The notes under the pieces were generated by a model that saw only the letters and a list, made by a program, of their open reading frames with translations, was not told where the DNA came from and made no database searches. 64,000 bases of DNA from Dasypus novemcinctus (lineage: Eukaryota; Chordata; Mammalia; Cingulata; Dasypodidae), in the NCBI RefSeq assembly GCF_030445035.2, contig NC_080699.1, positions 11,160,001 through 11,224,000 of the forward strand, given 5' to 3'. Of this stretch, positions 48,167 to 59,831 are shown one piece after another. The translations under genes and the position numbers were made by a program. Each line of letters starts with the position of its first letter. The stretch's first letter is position 1.

Positions 48167-48615
48167 TGTATTAGTCAAGAATTCTCTGGGGAAACAGAAT
48201 CAACAGGAGATAGCTGTCAATAGTATGAAATTTTATAGGAGTCTTTCAACAGGACTGTGAGGATGCACAAGTCCAGGTTCTGCAGGCAGGCTGCAAACCA
48301 GGGGCTCTGATGAAAGCCCAATGAAGGTTCTTGATGAGTTTCCAGGAAAGGTTGGCTGTTCAAAGAGCTGGGAAATTCTCTCTGACTGCTGAAATCACTT
48401 CCCCTTTTAAGGCATTCAACTGATTGGATAAAATGTCACTCATTGCTGGCGGCAATCTCCCTGACTGATGTGGTGTAATCAACTATCTATGCAGTAAAGT
48501 CACAAGTGAATAAAGTCCATAAATGCCCTCATATTACAATTAGCCCAATTCTTGCATGACCAAACAACTGGGCACCTTTACCTGGCCAAGTTGACACATT
48601 AGCCTAACCATCACA
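48167..48615 (-). mobile_element. Solo LTR, ERVL (MLT2-like), 449 bases, in L1
   Basis: A perfect duplication GAGGT lies at 48162-48166 and 48616-48620. On the plus strand it starts TGTATTAGTCAAGAATTCTC and ends 'agcctaaccatcaca'. It aligns with the copy at 40992-41440 along its whole length. Confidence 0.9.
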
Positions 48616-49079
48616 GAGGTAAACTCTAGAGTATAGATTACTAGGAGATAGAATGTGGGTTGAGAATGGGAACTGATGCTTAATGCATAAAGCATTACTA
48701 ATAAGGTCAATTGTAAAGGTGTGGAAATTATAAATAGAATAGATACACATTATAATGAGTATAACAAACACTGCTAATTTATGAATGTGATTGTGGCTGA
48801 AAGCGGTAGTCTGTGTATGTAAATGTCAGTTGAAGAAAACTAGAGAATAATCTAGGGAATGTTTAATAGTGATTTTGTTGGTGTATGAAGATTGTGGTTA
48901 ATAGTATAAATATAAGAATACTCCTCTTTTACAAAGTATTATGAATATGGTGATACATGGGAGAATTATACTGATGTAACCTATGGAGGATAGTTAACAG
49001 CAATATTGTGATATTTCACAGCAATGGCAAGAATATATTATATCAATTCTAAGGGACAAAAATAGGGGGATATTAGGGG

Positions 49080-49521
49080 TGTGGTGGTTATGCAAATGTG
49101 TCAACTCAGACAACAAATGGTGTCCAGTTGTTTTGTCAAGCAAGCCCTGGGCTAATTGTAACACAAGGATGTTTCGCGGACTTTAATCATCAGTGAGTTG
49201 ATTGAATAGATGGCTGGTTACATCTACAATCAACATAGGAGATTGCCATCAGAAATGAGTGATGTCTCATCCCAATTAATTGAAGACCTTAAAAAGGGAA
49301 CTGATTTCAGCATTCAGAGAAAATTTCGACCTCTACTTCAGACAGACATCTCCTGGAACTCATCGAGGACCTTCATTGGAAGTTTACAGAATTCCCCTGC
49401 ACTGCAGAACTTGGACTTGTAGGGTGAGACCCCATTGTAGGGTGAGAGTTTTATAAAATTTCATACTATTTACAGATATCTCCTCTCAGTTCTATTTCCC
49501 TAGACAACCCTGACAATTACA
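49080..49521 (+). mobile_element. Solo LTR, ERVL-like, 442 bases, in the same L1
   Basis: A perfect duplication AGGGG lies at 49075-49079 and 49522-49526. It starts TGTGGTGGTTATGCAAATGT and ends CTGACAATTACA. Its first part is related to the 40992 copy. Its second part is closest to 53723-54147 ('cctctacttcagacagacat', 'gaattcccctgcactgcaga'). Confidence 0.9.
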
Positions 49522-49890
49522 AGGGGGTATGGATTTTTTTTTTCTTGTGGAGTAATGAAAATGTCCTAAAATTGACTCTGTGATGAAAATGAGAGCCACT
49601 GAGTGTATACCCTGAACGGATTATACAAAGCATGGGACTGTATAACTCAGGTACTCCTATGGTGGAAGATTGACTGTAGTTAACAGGACAAATATGAGAG
49701 CATTTTCTCATGAATGATAAAAAATATATAATACTAATATAAGACATTAATAATCAGGTAGATTGGGGAGGAGAAATACACCAAATGTAAGATATGGGCT
49801 ATAATTCCTAGTAATATTTTCTTAATGCTCTTTCATAGTTTTTAACAGATGTTTCATAACAATAGAAGGTGTTGGTGGTAGGGAGATGTA

Positions 49891-51720
49891 TGGGAGTTTG
49901 CATGATCATACCCCTGCCTTCTTGCCTCCATGGTTTTTGATGAGAAATTGGCACTTAATCTAATTGAGGATCCCTTGCATGTGATGAGTAACTTTCTCTT
50001 GCTGCTTTCAGAATTCTCTCTTTATCTTTGGCATTTGTCTTTCAGATCAGTATATGTCTCAGAGTAGATCTGTTAGGATTTATTCTGTTTGGAGTAAACC
50101 TTGTGCTTCTTGGACATGTAAATTTTCATAAGATTTGGGATATTTGATGCCATTATTTCCTCAAATATTCTTTCTGATGTTTTCCTTTTTCTTCTCTTTT
50201 TAGAACACCCAGGTTCATATGGCTGTGTGCTTCATGTTCTCACTCAAATCTTGGAGACACTGCTCAATATTTTCTATTTTTTTCTCTATCTGTTCTTAAT
50301 GACTGTATGATTTTAACTCTCTATCTTCTAGTTAACTGATTCCTTTTCCTGCCTGTTCAAATCTGCTGTTGTTTGCTTCTCGTGTATTTTTTAATCTCCA
50401 TTATTGCATCTTTATCCCCATAATTTCTGATTTTTTATACTTTCAAATTATTCTTTATGCTCACACATTTTCTTCTTAATACCTTTATCTCTTTAAACAT
50501 ATTCTCCTTTATATTCTTGGATTGATTTATGAAATTTATTTAAACATCTTTGATTAGTTGGCCCACATTCTGAGTCTCTTCTTAAGTATTGTTCCCTTGA
50601 CTAAGCCATATATTCCTGTTTCTTAATATAGCTTTTAATTTTTTGCTGATGTCTAGGCATCTGATTATCTTGATGAGTTAACTCTTAAAGTCTGTTTCCT
50701 CCTATTGTCTAGGGTTTTATTGTTGACTGGCTTTGTGTTAAGGCAATTCTTTGATGCTTGGTCTAACATCCCGTTTCTTAGAAAAGCCCATGTTTAACTG
50801 TTCAGATATCCTCAGCCCTTCTTCAAATGATTTTTGCCATGGATATTAGACACAATTTTTAATTTTGCACTTTCTGTTCAGTTGTTTTATTCCCAGGAGA
50901 GAGTTTCTTTTTCTCTATTCCTTTCCTGGAAATCTTGATCTGTTCTGTTTGTTTTTGTGCAGAGTTTTCTTCCCAGCTCCCATGATTTGTTTAAATTCTC
51001 TCTCTTACTCAGTGCCCCTTTATCCTTATACTTCCAGGTTCTGGGATATGTCCCATCTTATAGCAATTCAGCTTAACCCCCTTTTCTGCTCTTTTTGTCC
51101 CCTCTTGAACATTTCTGCTTTCTTTTTCTTTCTTTAGGGTAGTATCCCACCCCGGATAGCCAGATAGCATCATTCCAGAAAGGTGGGTCAATTCAGAAAA
51201 GTCCATTTTGTCTTTAGGTTGTCCACTGACAGAAATTGGAGTGAATGAGTCACAACATTTCTTGCTAGCATTTCTGTTGTGGTCTCTTTTCTTTCCTCCA
51301 TGGAGGCCCTTTTATATGCTGCACTCCTCAGTGGATTTTTTTCTGCCCTGGGTTTTTGTGGACTCAGGTGCTTGTGCCAGGATATGAGTGGAATTCTAAT
51401 TCACTGCTGTGAGTTGCTCTACAGTCTCTGTCCATGGCAGGAGGGGCCCAGGCCATGCTGCTGCTGTGTGACTCCCAAGCTGCAAGTGAGGAGAAGGGGA
51501 ATGGAAACCAACTGGCAGTCCAGGATGGAATTTTCCTCCCTGTTATTTTTCTGTTTCTTCAAGTCAACATTTGCAGAGTTCTTTTCCAGTCTCTATCATC
51601 TTCCAGAGTTCTAAGCAAGTGGCATTTGTTCTTCCATTCACTAAATCTCTGGGAATGTTTTTTTCACGGGTTATGTCACCATGTTGATGTCATCACTCCA
51701 GTGTTCAGCAAATTTTGAGT
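49891..51720 (-). mobile_element. Antisense L1 5' region
   Basis: A pyrimidine-rich plus strand with 'cagaattctctctttatctt', 'tcctcaaatattctttctga', 'ctgttcaaatctgctgttgt' and 'tttttgctgatgtctaggca' is the usual antisense appearance of a mammalian L1 5' part. The right end (51280-51700) is more GC-rich, as an L1 5' UTR would be. No ORF1 frame is intact. Confidence 0.65.
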
Positions 51721-51724
51721 TAAA

Positions 51725-52235
51725 CGTTCACTGATCATAACAACTTTATTCATAACAGTCATGAATTTGAAACAACAAACTGTCACCAGGAGAATGGATA
51801 AACAAACTGCAGCAACTGTATACAATGGAACACCAATTGGCAATAAAAAAGAACTTATAGATACACAACAACACGATTGAATCTCAAAAACGTATCTTGA
51901 ACAAAAGAAGCCAGATGCAAACCATTGTATACTGAATAATCAATTTATATAAAGTTCAGAAAAGATAAAATTTATCTATAATGATGAGAATCAAGTCAAT
52001 TGGTATGGAGAGAGGGAGTAAGACTGACTGTAAGGGAAAGTTCTGAGGTGATAGAAATGTTCTGTATCTTTATTAGAGAGGTGGTTAGATGGATGTTTAC
52101 ATTTATAAAAACTCATCAAAATATAGAACTAATAAAAGTCAGCAGGAATCTATGGCAGCTTAAATCTTCAATGCAAGATAAAATGCTTTGTTTGACTCTT
52201 TTTCCACAATTCCTGAAACTATGTAAATCCTTGTA
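51725..52235 (+). mobile_element. Old L1 3' end
   Basis: 'ttattcataacagtcatgaa', 'aacaccaattggcaataaaa', 'cttgaacaaaagaagccaga' and 'aaactcatcaaaatatagaa' follow the order of the ORF2 end and 3' UTR of old L1M families. Confidence 0.75.
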
Positions 52236-53717
52236 ACACTAGGTTTTTAAAATAATTTGAGAAACACTACTTTGGAAAATAGGAATTCTTACGTATAAAT
52301 AACAATGAATAATGATTACCTGAGTTACTAATATCATGATTCAGTAATAATATTCATGAAATTCCAATGAATTCTGCTAGGTGTTATCAAGTCTTCACTA
52401 AAGTGGGAATAGACCCTTTTCTAAGCATTTAGATGTCATTGGAATGAATATTGATAAACAATAAAGTCAAACAATAAAGTGATAATTTCTCTAAGCTCAA
52501 AAATGGTAAAATGAAATTTCAAGAGAGAAATAATCTCTCAAAAATTATTGACTACATTTCATCTGTTTTTTCAATACTTCTAGTGTGCCATACAACCAAT
52601 AATTTCAAAGAATTCATATGCATTCAAAACTTCCAGAAATGCAAAATGGTTTCAAAAACTTCCAGAAATGCAAAATGGTTTCATAACAGACAAACATATT
52701 TTCAAGTTTACTTTTTTCAGGGAAGAAAAGCTAACCCTTGCTGGCGATTGCCCAGTAACTTCAGTTTCACTCCAGTGCCTTAATTTCACTTCACTTTTTT
52801 AATTAAAAAATAATCTGTAATTTTTTAATATGTTAGATCAGACATAATTCTTGCCATATTTCAGAAGTAGTCAAAGTTCCCTCATAGCTTTGTAGGCAAT
52901 TGCAACTTTCCACACACAAGGCAACTTTCACACAAGGCTCGTGAATATATAGCAACAGAAAAGGAACAAGTTTAATATTATGCTGATATGCGAGGAAGGA
53001 AATAGGACGTGGCAATGGGAATAGAATGTGAGAGTTCAGACAGGGTTCCAAGTAACACTCCTTTCTTTAATAATATCTTTTAACATGTAGGACACTGAGC
53101 ATGGATTCTGTGCAGATTCAAGGTTCAACAAAATGTAACAGTGAATCAGGACTGTGTTATTATATATGCCTTTAGAAAACTAAACAGCAGCAAGTCAGTT
53201 TAGAGACAATTAGGACTGGCTCCCACCTTCTGCTCAGTAACCATACTCACGCAAACTTAATGAAATCACACACCTGTTAAAACAAGAACACATGTTCAGT
53301 AAGCCGAGGGCGTCTTTAAAGTCCTAATAATTACAATACTCTGAAAATAGCAACTACAAAATGGATTTTTTTTCTCATTTATGTGTTCCTGTTTTGAACA
53401 GTGTAATGATTTTAACGTTTCCTAAAAATGTTGGTGGTTAGATAGCAGAAGAAAGGTTATATGTTGACCAAATCCATTTTGTTTTCTGGAAGCTAATACC
53501 CATTAACAACATCTAGGTTTGCTACCATTAATAGTACCCTTATGGTGGCATTTGTCCTAAAAATTGAGGTGTATCAAATTTAGGGATAAATACTCTCATT
53601 TTACATCTGAACTAACAACTTAATGTAACTTTATTTCTTATAATCTTATTTTTCAACCAGTGTCTTGACAGAGTGTTTTTAAAAGCTTTTCTATTAATAT
53701 AATATGAGAGTCTCCCT
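52236..53717. other. Unassigned DNA with a 29-base tandem duplication
   Basis: No gene or repeat recognised. At 52624-52680 a 28/29-base unit ('ttccagaaatgcaaaatggt' core) occurs twice in tandem with only one base of length difference. Confidence 0.45.
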
Positions 53718-53722
53718 TAGGT

Positions 53723-54147
53723 TGCTACAGTAAAGAAACGGAACTGAGAGGAGATACCTGTAAATAGTATGAAATTTCATAAAATTGTCTCACCCTGTGG
53801 TGGGGTTGAACAAGTCCAAATTCTGCAGTGCAGGGGAATTCTGTAAACCTCCGATGAAGGTCCTTGATGAGTTCCCAGGAGATGATGTCTGTCTGAAGTA
53901 GAGGTCAAATTCTCTCTGAATTTCTGAAATCACTTCCCTTTTTAAGGACAGAGACCCAACCTGGGTCATACCTCTCTGACGTAGTCCAATCAAAAACGAC
54001 CTAATCAAGTGATCTAATCAAGGTCCCTCAATTGAATCTAATCAAAAGGTCCCATCTACACTGTATATACAGGCACAAGAATGGATTAGCTTAAGAACAT
54101 AATTTTCTGGGGCCCACAAAAGACAAACCAGGGCACACTTCACCACA
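53723..54147 (-). mobile_element. Solo LTR with mosaic structure
   Basis: On the minus strand it starts TGTGGTGAAGTGTGCCCTGG and ends TACTGTAGCA. The flanks TTAGGT (53717-53722) and TTAGTT (54148-54153) suggest a slightly decayed target duplication. From 'ccttaaaaagggaagtgatt' to the end it follows the LTR at 49080-49521. Its first half is unrelated to that copy and instead resembles the 5' half of the LTR at 10868-13019 ('atgttcttaagctaatccat'). Confidence 0.8.
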
Positions 54148-54153
54148 TTAGTT

Positions 54154-55689
54154 ATTTAGAATTGAGAGGGGGGCAAGATAAGGACTGAGAAAGGCATATT
54201 GTGTTGAAGTATACCTTCAGTAGTTTCACATCAGGGCAAGCATTATAAACAATAGCATAAAAGGCCAAAAAGATCATGTTTTCAAATGTGTGAGGCAAGG
54301 AGGAAAAATAATCTGGACTTCAAATTCATGAGGCAAAAATCAAGTCACTGCTCACTAAATGCCAACCTTAAATGAAATTCCAAGTCAAATCTATCATGCT
54401 ACTCTGATAAGGTCAGCTGCACAGTTATACACATAAATGCATTAAATGTTAAAGTGAAAATTAAATTTCTAATCTATCAACAATGTTTTCCAATTTTTTT
54501 GTACAAAAAAGAGAAATGCCTATTTACTTACCATTAGGATAGCCTTTGGTTTACTCATAATAGCATTCATTATTAATGTTAGCACTGAAAGACCTTAAAT
54601 GTCATCAATTTCCAATCGGCCTTTCTAGATCTGAGGAAGCAAAAGTCCAGAGAAACTAAAGTGGCCAAAAGTGCCTGAATTTCCAGACTAGGCCTCTTTC
54701 AAAAACACAGACAAACAAGGAAGCCCACGATGAGGTTTCAGAGAAGGTGTGCATAATGTACCCTTCAGTAATCACCAGGAGCTTTCCTCCTGCCCAGACA
54801 ATTATTATGAAAATAGACATTAAGAAATTATGAAATGATGTGTTTTCATGTAGTATAGTATAAATCAATCATTTTATTTAAGAATTCCCACACTTAAAAC
54901 ATCTCCATAAGGATTCTGGCGCCACCCATTTAGGCAGTTGGGCATTAATTGAAACACCTGTTTAAAAGTGATCTTCAAGCTCACAATCTAGATCAGTCAT
55001 CTAGATGATTTTGTCCTTTTCCCTTCTTTTGTTATTGTTGTGAATCACAGCTGTAAAATAGAGATCTTATTTTATTCATGGAGATGGTGTGGACCTTGGC
55101 ATACACAGCAGTATTTGTTAAGGGCACAATATGAATACCTAATGCTTTAAAGCAGTAATAATCATAGTGAAAGAGCAACATGTTAGCTAATGAAGAAAAC
55201 AGAGAGGAGCTTTTAAATTATTTTAGAAAATGCATCTGAATATTTTTAAGTAGCACCTCAGAAAAAAATCTAATTAAATTCTGTGAAAATCATGGAGATA
55301 ATAGGCAGTAGGTACAATATTGTATAGTTATCTTCTTAGACGTTTTTAGCTGTAGTGCTTTTATTTTGTTTTTATTTTCCCCTTTGATAATTCTTCATGG
55401 CCTACATAAATTGCTTTTACATAAACCCAATCTCAGGGATTTCAAGGAGAGAATTCATAAATGAAATCAGTTCTCTTCCATTTATGAAGTGATACTCTTT
55501 TGTTATTCACAAATACAACAATCCATTGCTGCAGTGCAAAGAAGATTGTCTTGTTGCTCCTTCTGCGCAGTGGAAACATTCTTAGATTGATTAGATTCAA
55601 TTTTTGTATTTCATAATTATGCTCATATTCTTCTTCTGTGATATATACATGCACATCAAATTTTCAGGATTTCCTTACATTAAAAGCTA
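54154..55689. other. Unassigned intergenic DNA
   Basis: No gene or repeat recognised. The palindrome ATCTAGAT occurs twice, 13 bases apart, at 54986 and 54999. Confidence 0.45.
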
Positions 55690-56870
55690 GTCACACAAAT
55701 ATTTGCATAGCAATGTTTATAGCGGCATTCTTCACAATTGCCAAAGGTGGAAGCAATTCAAGGATCCATCAATCAATGAATGGATAAACACAAGGTAGTG
55801 TACACATGATGGAATATTATTCACCCATAAAAAGGAATGAAGTTCTGATACATACATTGTGGATGAACCTTGAAGATATCACACTGAGTGAAAGAAGCCA
55901 GACACAAAACGACAAACATTGTATGATCACACTGATATGAAATAATTAGAATAAGCAAACTCATAGAGTCAGTATCTAAACTATAGTTACAAGGGGATGG
56001 GTTGGGAGTAAGGAATAGGGAGTTAAGGTTTAAAATGCACAGAGTTTCTATTTGGAACGAAGGACAAGTTTTGGTAATGAATGGTGGTGATAGTAGCAGA
56101 ACATTGTGTACCTAATTAACAGCACTGAACTATATACCCAAATGCTGTTAAAAGGGTAAATTATAGGTTTGTATATTTACTAGCATGATTTTTTTAAAAT
56201 CCATAGAACTGCACGAACCAGTGAATCCAAAGTTAAACTATGGACAATAATTAATAGTTTATAATAATAGTTATAAAAATATACTTTCTCAATTACAACA
56301 AATGTACCACACCATTGCAAGGTGTTAATAATAGGGTGGGGAAAGTGGATGTAGCTCAACAGATAGAGCTTCCACCTACCATATAGGAAGTCCAGGGCTC
56401 AATACCCAGGGCCTCCGGCCCATGTGGAGTGTACCCCGCACAAGAAGTGCAGCCCCGTGCAAGGAGTGTAGCCCTGCGCAAGAGAGCAGACCACCCAGGA
56501 GTGGTGCTGCCCACATGGAGAGCTGATGCAGCAAAATAATACAACAGAAAGACACACAGAGAAGAGACAATATGAGACACAGCGAAGTAGGGAGCTGAGG
56601 TGGAGCAAGAGAATGACTGTCTCTCTCCTACTCCAGAAGGTCCCAGGATGGGTTCCCAGAGCCGCCTAATGAGAACACAATCACAGAAGAGCACACAGCA
56701 AATGGATGCAGAGAGCGGACAATTGGGGGGGTGGGGGAGAGGCGGGGGAGGAGAAACAGGAATAAATAACTATTTAAAAACAATAATAGGGTGGTATATG
56801 GGAAACCTGTATTTTATGCAAATCTGATTTTTCTGTAAACCTATAGCTTACCTAATAAAAAAAGTAAAAT
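55690..56870 (+). mobile_element. L1 3' end interrupted by a SINE
   Basis: ORF2 C-terminal sequence ('ggaatattattcacccataa', 'gatgaaccttgaagatatca') is followed by the 3' UTR ('aacaaatgtaccacaccatt'). This is interrupted at 56340-56781 and resumes as 'gggtggtatatgggaaacct' to 'cctaataaaaaaagtaaaat'. It is inactive. Confidence 0.88.
56340..56781 (+). mobile_element. DAS-type SINE variant in L1, 13-base TSD
   Basis: The duplication AATAATAGGGTGG is perfect (56327-56339 and 56782-56794). The head keeps an A box (TAGCTCAACAG) and a B-box-like GCTCAATACCC. Compared with 32317-32736 it has a shorter central part and an extra stretch at about 56555-56680 ('gtctctctcctactccagaa'), so it belongs to another subfamily. 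Minus-strand frames of 64-112 codons are shadows. Confidence 0.9.
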
Positions 56871-58029
56871 TAAAAGGTAAAATCAATTGTATGAGTATGA
56901 TCATGTTACGTTTGCCACAGCTCCTAAAAATCCATATAACTTCTCATAACACCAAAGGAGTAGCATCTTTTCTACTATTACTTTTAAAACTTTTAGTTCT
57001 TCTATGTGTACAACTTTTAAATTTTTTTCAGGAAGTGGTCATTAGGTTTCACTTGTAAAATGTCAAATTAGAAAAGCTTTTCCACAATTACCTAAAGAAG
57101 GAAAAGCATTTCCAAAACAAGAAAATTAATTATATGACAAGTTCTATGCATATACTGATGTGCACTTTTCTCAGTGTGAAGTCCTCACCTTTCATCAGAT
57201 TTTCAAAGTGATCCATAACAAAAACGGCGCAAGTCCACAGAAACAACTAGAAATTGCTCCCCAGTTTTCAAAATCCAAATAAGCATCAAGGTTGGTATTT
57301 TGAGCTTTTAAAACCAGTCAAGGGACAGCGGGAACACATGCATCCGTACATGTCCACGCTCGCCTCCTCCCAACCCCCTCGTCTCCCTGCCAGCATCTCG
57401 AGTTTAACAGGCTCGGTTTTGGATTGGGGGACTTAAGTCAATATTAATTAGATGATTTTTAGATTTCTTCCATCTTTTTAACTTAAATGTATAAGTAACA
57501 TTAGGGATAAATATTAAATGAGAGCAAACATCATAAGATGTCCAGCTCTATTCGTTTTCTGATGTCTTTTTAAATGAAGGGTGACTGACTAAGACAGGGA
57601 CTCCAAAAAAAACATTTGTGAAATTTATTCATTATATAAGCAGTGATCAACCACTTTCCACCTGTATACTGAAGCAAGGTTAAAAATTTTACTTCTTTGA
57701 TTCACCCAGTGTCCACAGGGGAAAAAATAACCTTTTTAATGCAAAATAGTCTTTCATACCCGAAGGTACCACTATCCACATATCATCAGTAGGACACATG
57801 CCTTGAGGTATTATTATTTTAATAGTAGAAGAGAACATTTAGTGTTGCTCTGTTAACAGCTATCAGCCCGTTCTCTACAGAGGGTTTATCTATGGCTGGA
57901 AATAGGAGCACCTGCTGGCCCACATAAAGATTGCATCTGTGACCATAGCTTCATTAGCAGAGCCCTGCCGAACCAAGTCAGGACTTAGTAGTTATTATTA
58001 ATCACAATGATAGGCACTACTTTTCTTAG
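56871..58029. other. Unassigned DNA with a small CpG cluster
   Basis: No gene or repeat recognised. Bases 57220-57430 hold about nine CpG dinucleotides in an otherwise CpG-poor neighbourhood. Confidence 0.45.
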
Positions 58030-58760
58030 TTCTTCCATCTCCTCAGCGGTCTGTCCCAGCAACCCATCCCAATCCCTCTTCGGACCACTTTGCGTTTTCC
58101 AGACCCCTCCAACAAGGCAGTTTTAAGGTCCTTCCTTCCGGTGAATCTGCCACCTCCCAGCACCTGGGAGGCTCCAGCGGATTACTGCCTCTGGCTGCAG
58201 GTGAGGACCACACCGGAGGCCTTAGGGTCAGGTCTAAAGTTGTGTACACCACTTCTGCCCTCATTCTATTGGACCCCACTGGATGCACGGGAGAGGAGTT
58301 GTGTCTAGAAGTGTGCCGAGGAAAGAGAGCCTGGCGACGGGGGCACAGCCTGCCAGTCTCTGGCAAGGCCCCTGCTGCTGAGCACCATGTGTCTGTGGTA
58401 CTGTTCCTTCCATAGACGAACCGTAGAGCATTGCTCTCTCCACAAGGAGGAACAACCCAGGGTCTCAGACGGCTACTACAGTCAGCCTAACAGGCAGGGC
58501 CTCCAGGCCATCCACGGTGCACAGGCCTCTCTAGATCTGCGTCTGGCTCCTTGGGGTTCCACAGCTGTGGTCAGAGACGCTGTCTGCCGCTGCCCCCGGG
58601 CTCAGGCTGGGTGGGACGAGGGCAAGGCCAGCACAGCCTGGGAGGGAGCGCCTTAGCTTTGAGCCCCAGCACTTCACGTGCCCACCCCCCAAGTCCAGGC
58701 CCTGCCTCCCGCACTTGCTAATAAAAGAGGAAACAGTGGAGCCCAGAATCACTGAGTTCA
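58030..58760. other. GC-rich unassigned segment ending in AATAAA
   Basis: This 0.7 kb block is sharply richer in G+C and CpG than its flanks. Frames are open on both strands (60-107 codons), with no recognisable protein. It ends with 'gcacttgctaataaaagagg' (AATAAA near 58720) and is followed 200 bases later by an L1 3' UTR. It could be an unfamiliar LTR with its polyadenylation signal, or a 3' exon. I could not find paired TG/CA ends with a duplication. Confidence 0.4.
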
Positions 58761-58929
58761 TCACTCACTCTTGGAAAAATAAAATAAAGGACGCAGCAGT
58801 CACTGAAGAACAGAAATTCTGAAATATTCTAGGCCCTGATACCCTTAGTTAGGCCCCGCTCTGCTATCTAGAAGGACATTTCCTTTATTTCTGTGGCCCC
58901 TGGATCCAGCCTCCAGTGTGATTTTCATT

Positions 58930-59300
58930 ACATATGATCCTACATGGCCACAATTAAAGAAAAGGTGTAACTTGGGGCATTTGGGGGACATTGGAATTGT
59001 CCCGCATGATATTGCAATGATGGACACAGGCCATTATACATTTCGTCAAAACCTATAAAATTGTGTGGTGCCAAGTGTAAACCATAATGTAAACTAGAGA
59101 TCACAGTTAGTTGGAATGTTTCAGTATGTGTTCATCAATTATAACAAATGTACCACACTAATTAAAGATGACATTAATGGGGAAAAGTGGGGGAGGGGGA
59201 GAGGTGGAGTATATGGGAATCCCCTATGTCTTCGATGTAACTTTTATGTAATCTAAATCTTATATAAAAATAAAGAAAAAATGAAAAGAAAAAAAAAAAG
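58930..59300 (+). mobile_element. L1 3' UTR (5'-truncated insertion)
   Basis: It has 'gatattgcaatgatggacac', 'caaatgtaccacactaatta', a G-rich tract (59188-59208), 'gatgtaacttttatgtaatc' and a poly(A)-rich tail (59266-59300). It is close to the copy at 41840-42365. Confidence 0.88.
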
Positions 59301-59629
59301 CAAAGGAAACTCTTGAAAAGGCCAGTTGGTTTAAAATATCCTTGGTGCAAGCATCAAGAACTGGCACACAGCATTTGTACTCCATGGTGAGTAGACCTGT
59401 GCCAGGTAAAGCAGTGGTTCAGTGTTGGCAAACAGATGTTAATGCGAGAAACATGTGCCATTTTAAGCGTTCTGGTAGCCACATTAGAAACCTTTCTTTC
59501 GTTTAGCCTCATATATCAAATATATTATCAATTCCAGCTGACAAAAGCCACAATGAAGAGCTCAATATCCACTGGTAGTCACCATATCGGACCTTGTAAG
59601 CCTAAGACATGAAGAAATCAATATTAAAA

Positions 59630-59782
59630 TAAGAAAATTCATGCCAGGAGATAGGGAGGAGATAGGGAATGGAAAGTTTAGGCTTAAAATGTACAGGGTT
59701 CCTATTCGAAATGATGGAAATATTTTGGTAATGGATGATGGTGATGGTAGCACAACATTGTGAACGTAATTAACAGCACTGA

Positions 59783-59831
<49 letters not shown>

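Larger units (their letters stand above)
45740..49890 (+). mobile_element. L1 with internal deletion, host to two solo LTRs
   Basis: Sense L1 pieces lie at 45740-48161, 48621-49074 and 49527-49890. Bases 45960-46600 cover the endonuclease region and 46600-47345 the linker and early RT region ('ggcttcacaggtgaa' at 47343). The C-terminal ORF2 part then begins near 47400, so the catalytic RT core is missing. The 3' UTR is split by LTRs at 48167-48615 and 49080-49521. It stops at about 49890 without a poly(A) tail, abutting an antisense L1. Many stops make it inactive. Confidence 0.85.

Noticed and set aside
49891-51720. Twin-priming 5' inversion of the L1 at 45740
   Set aside because: A twin-primed inversion should lie upstream of the sense part; here it is downstream.
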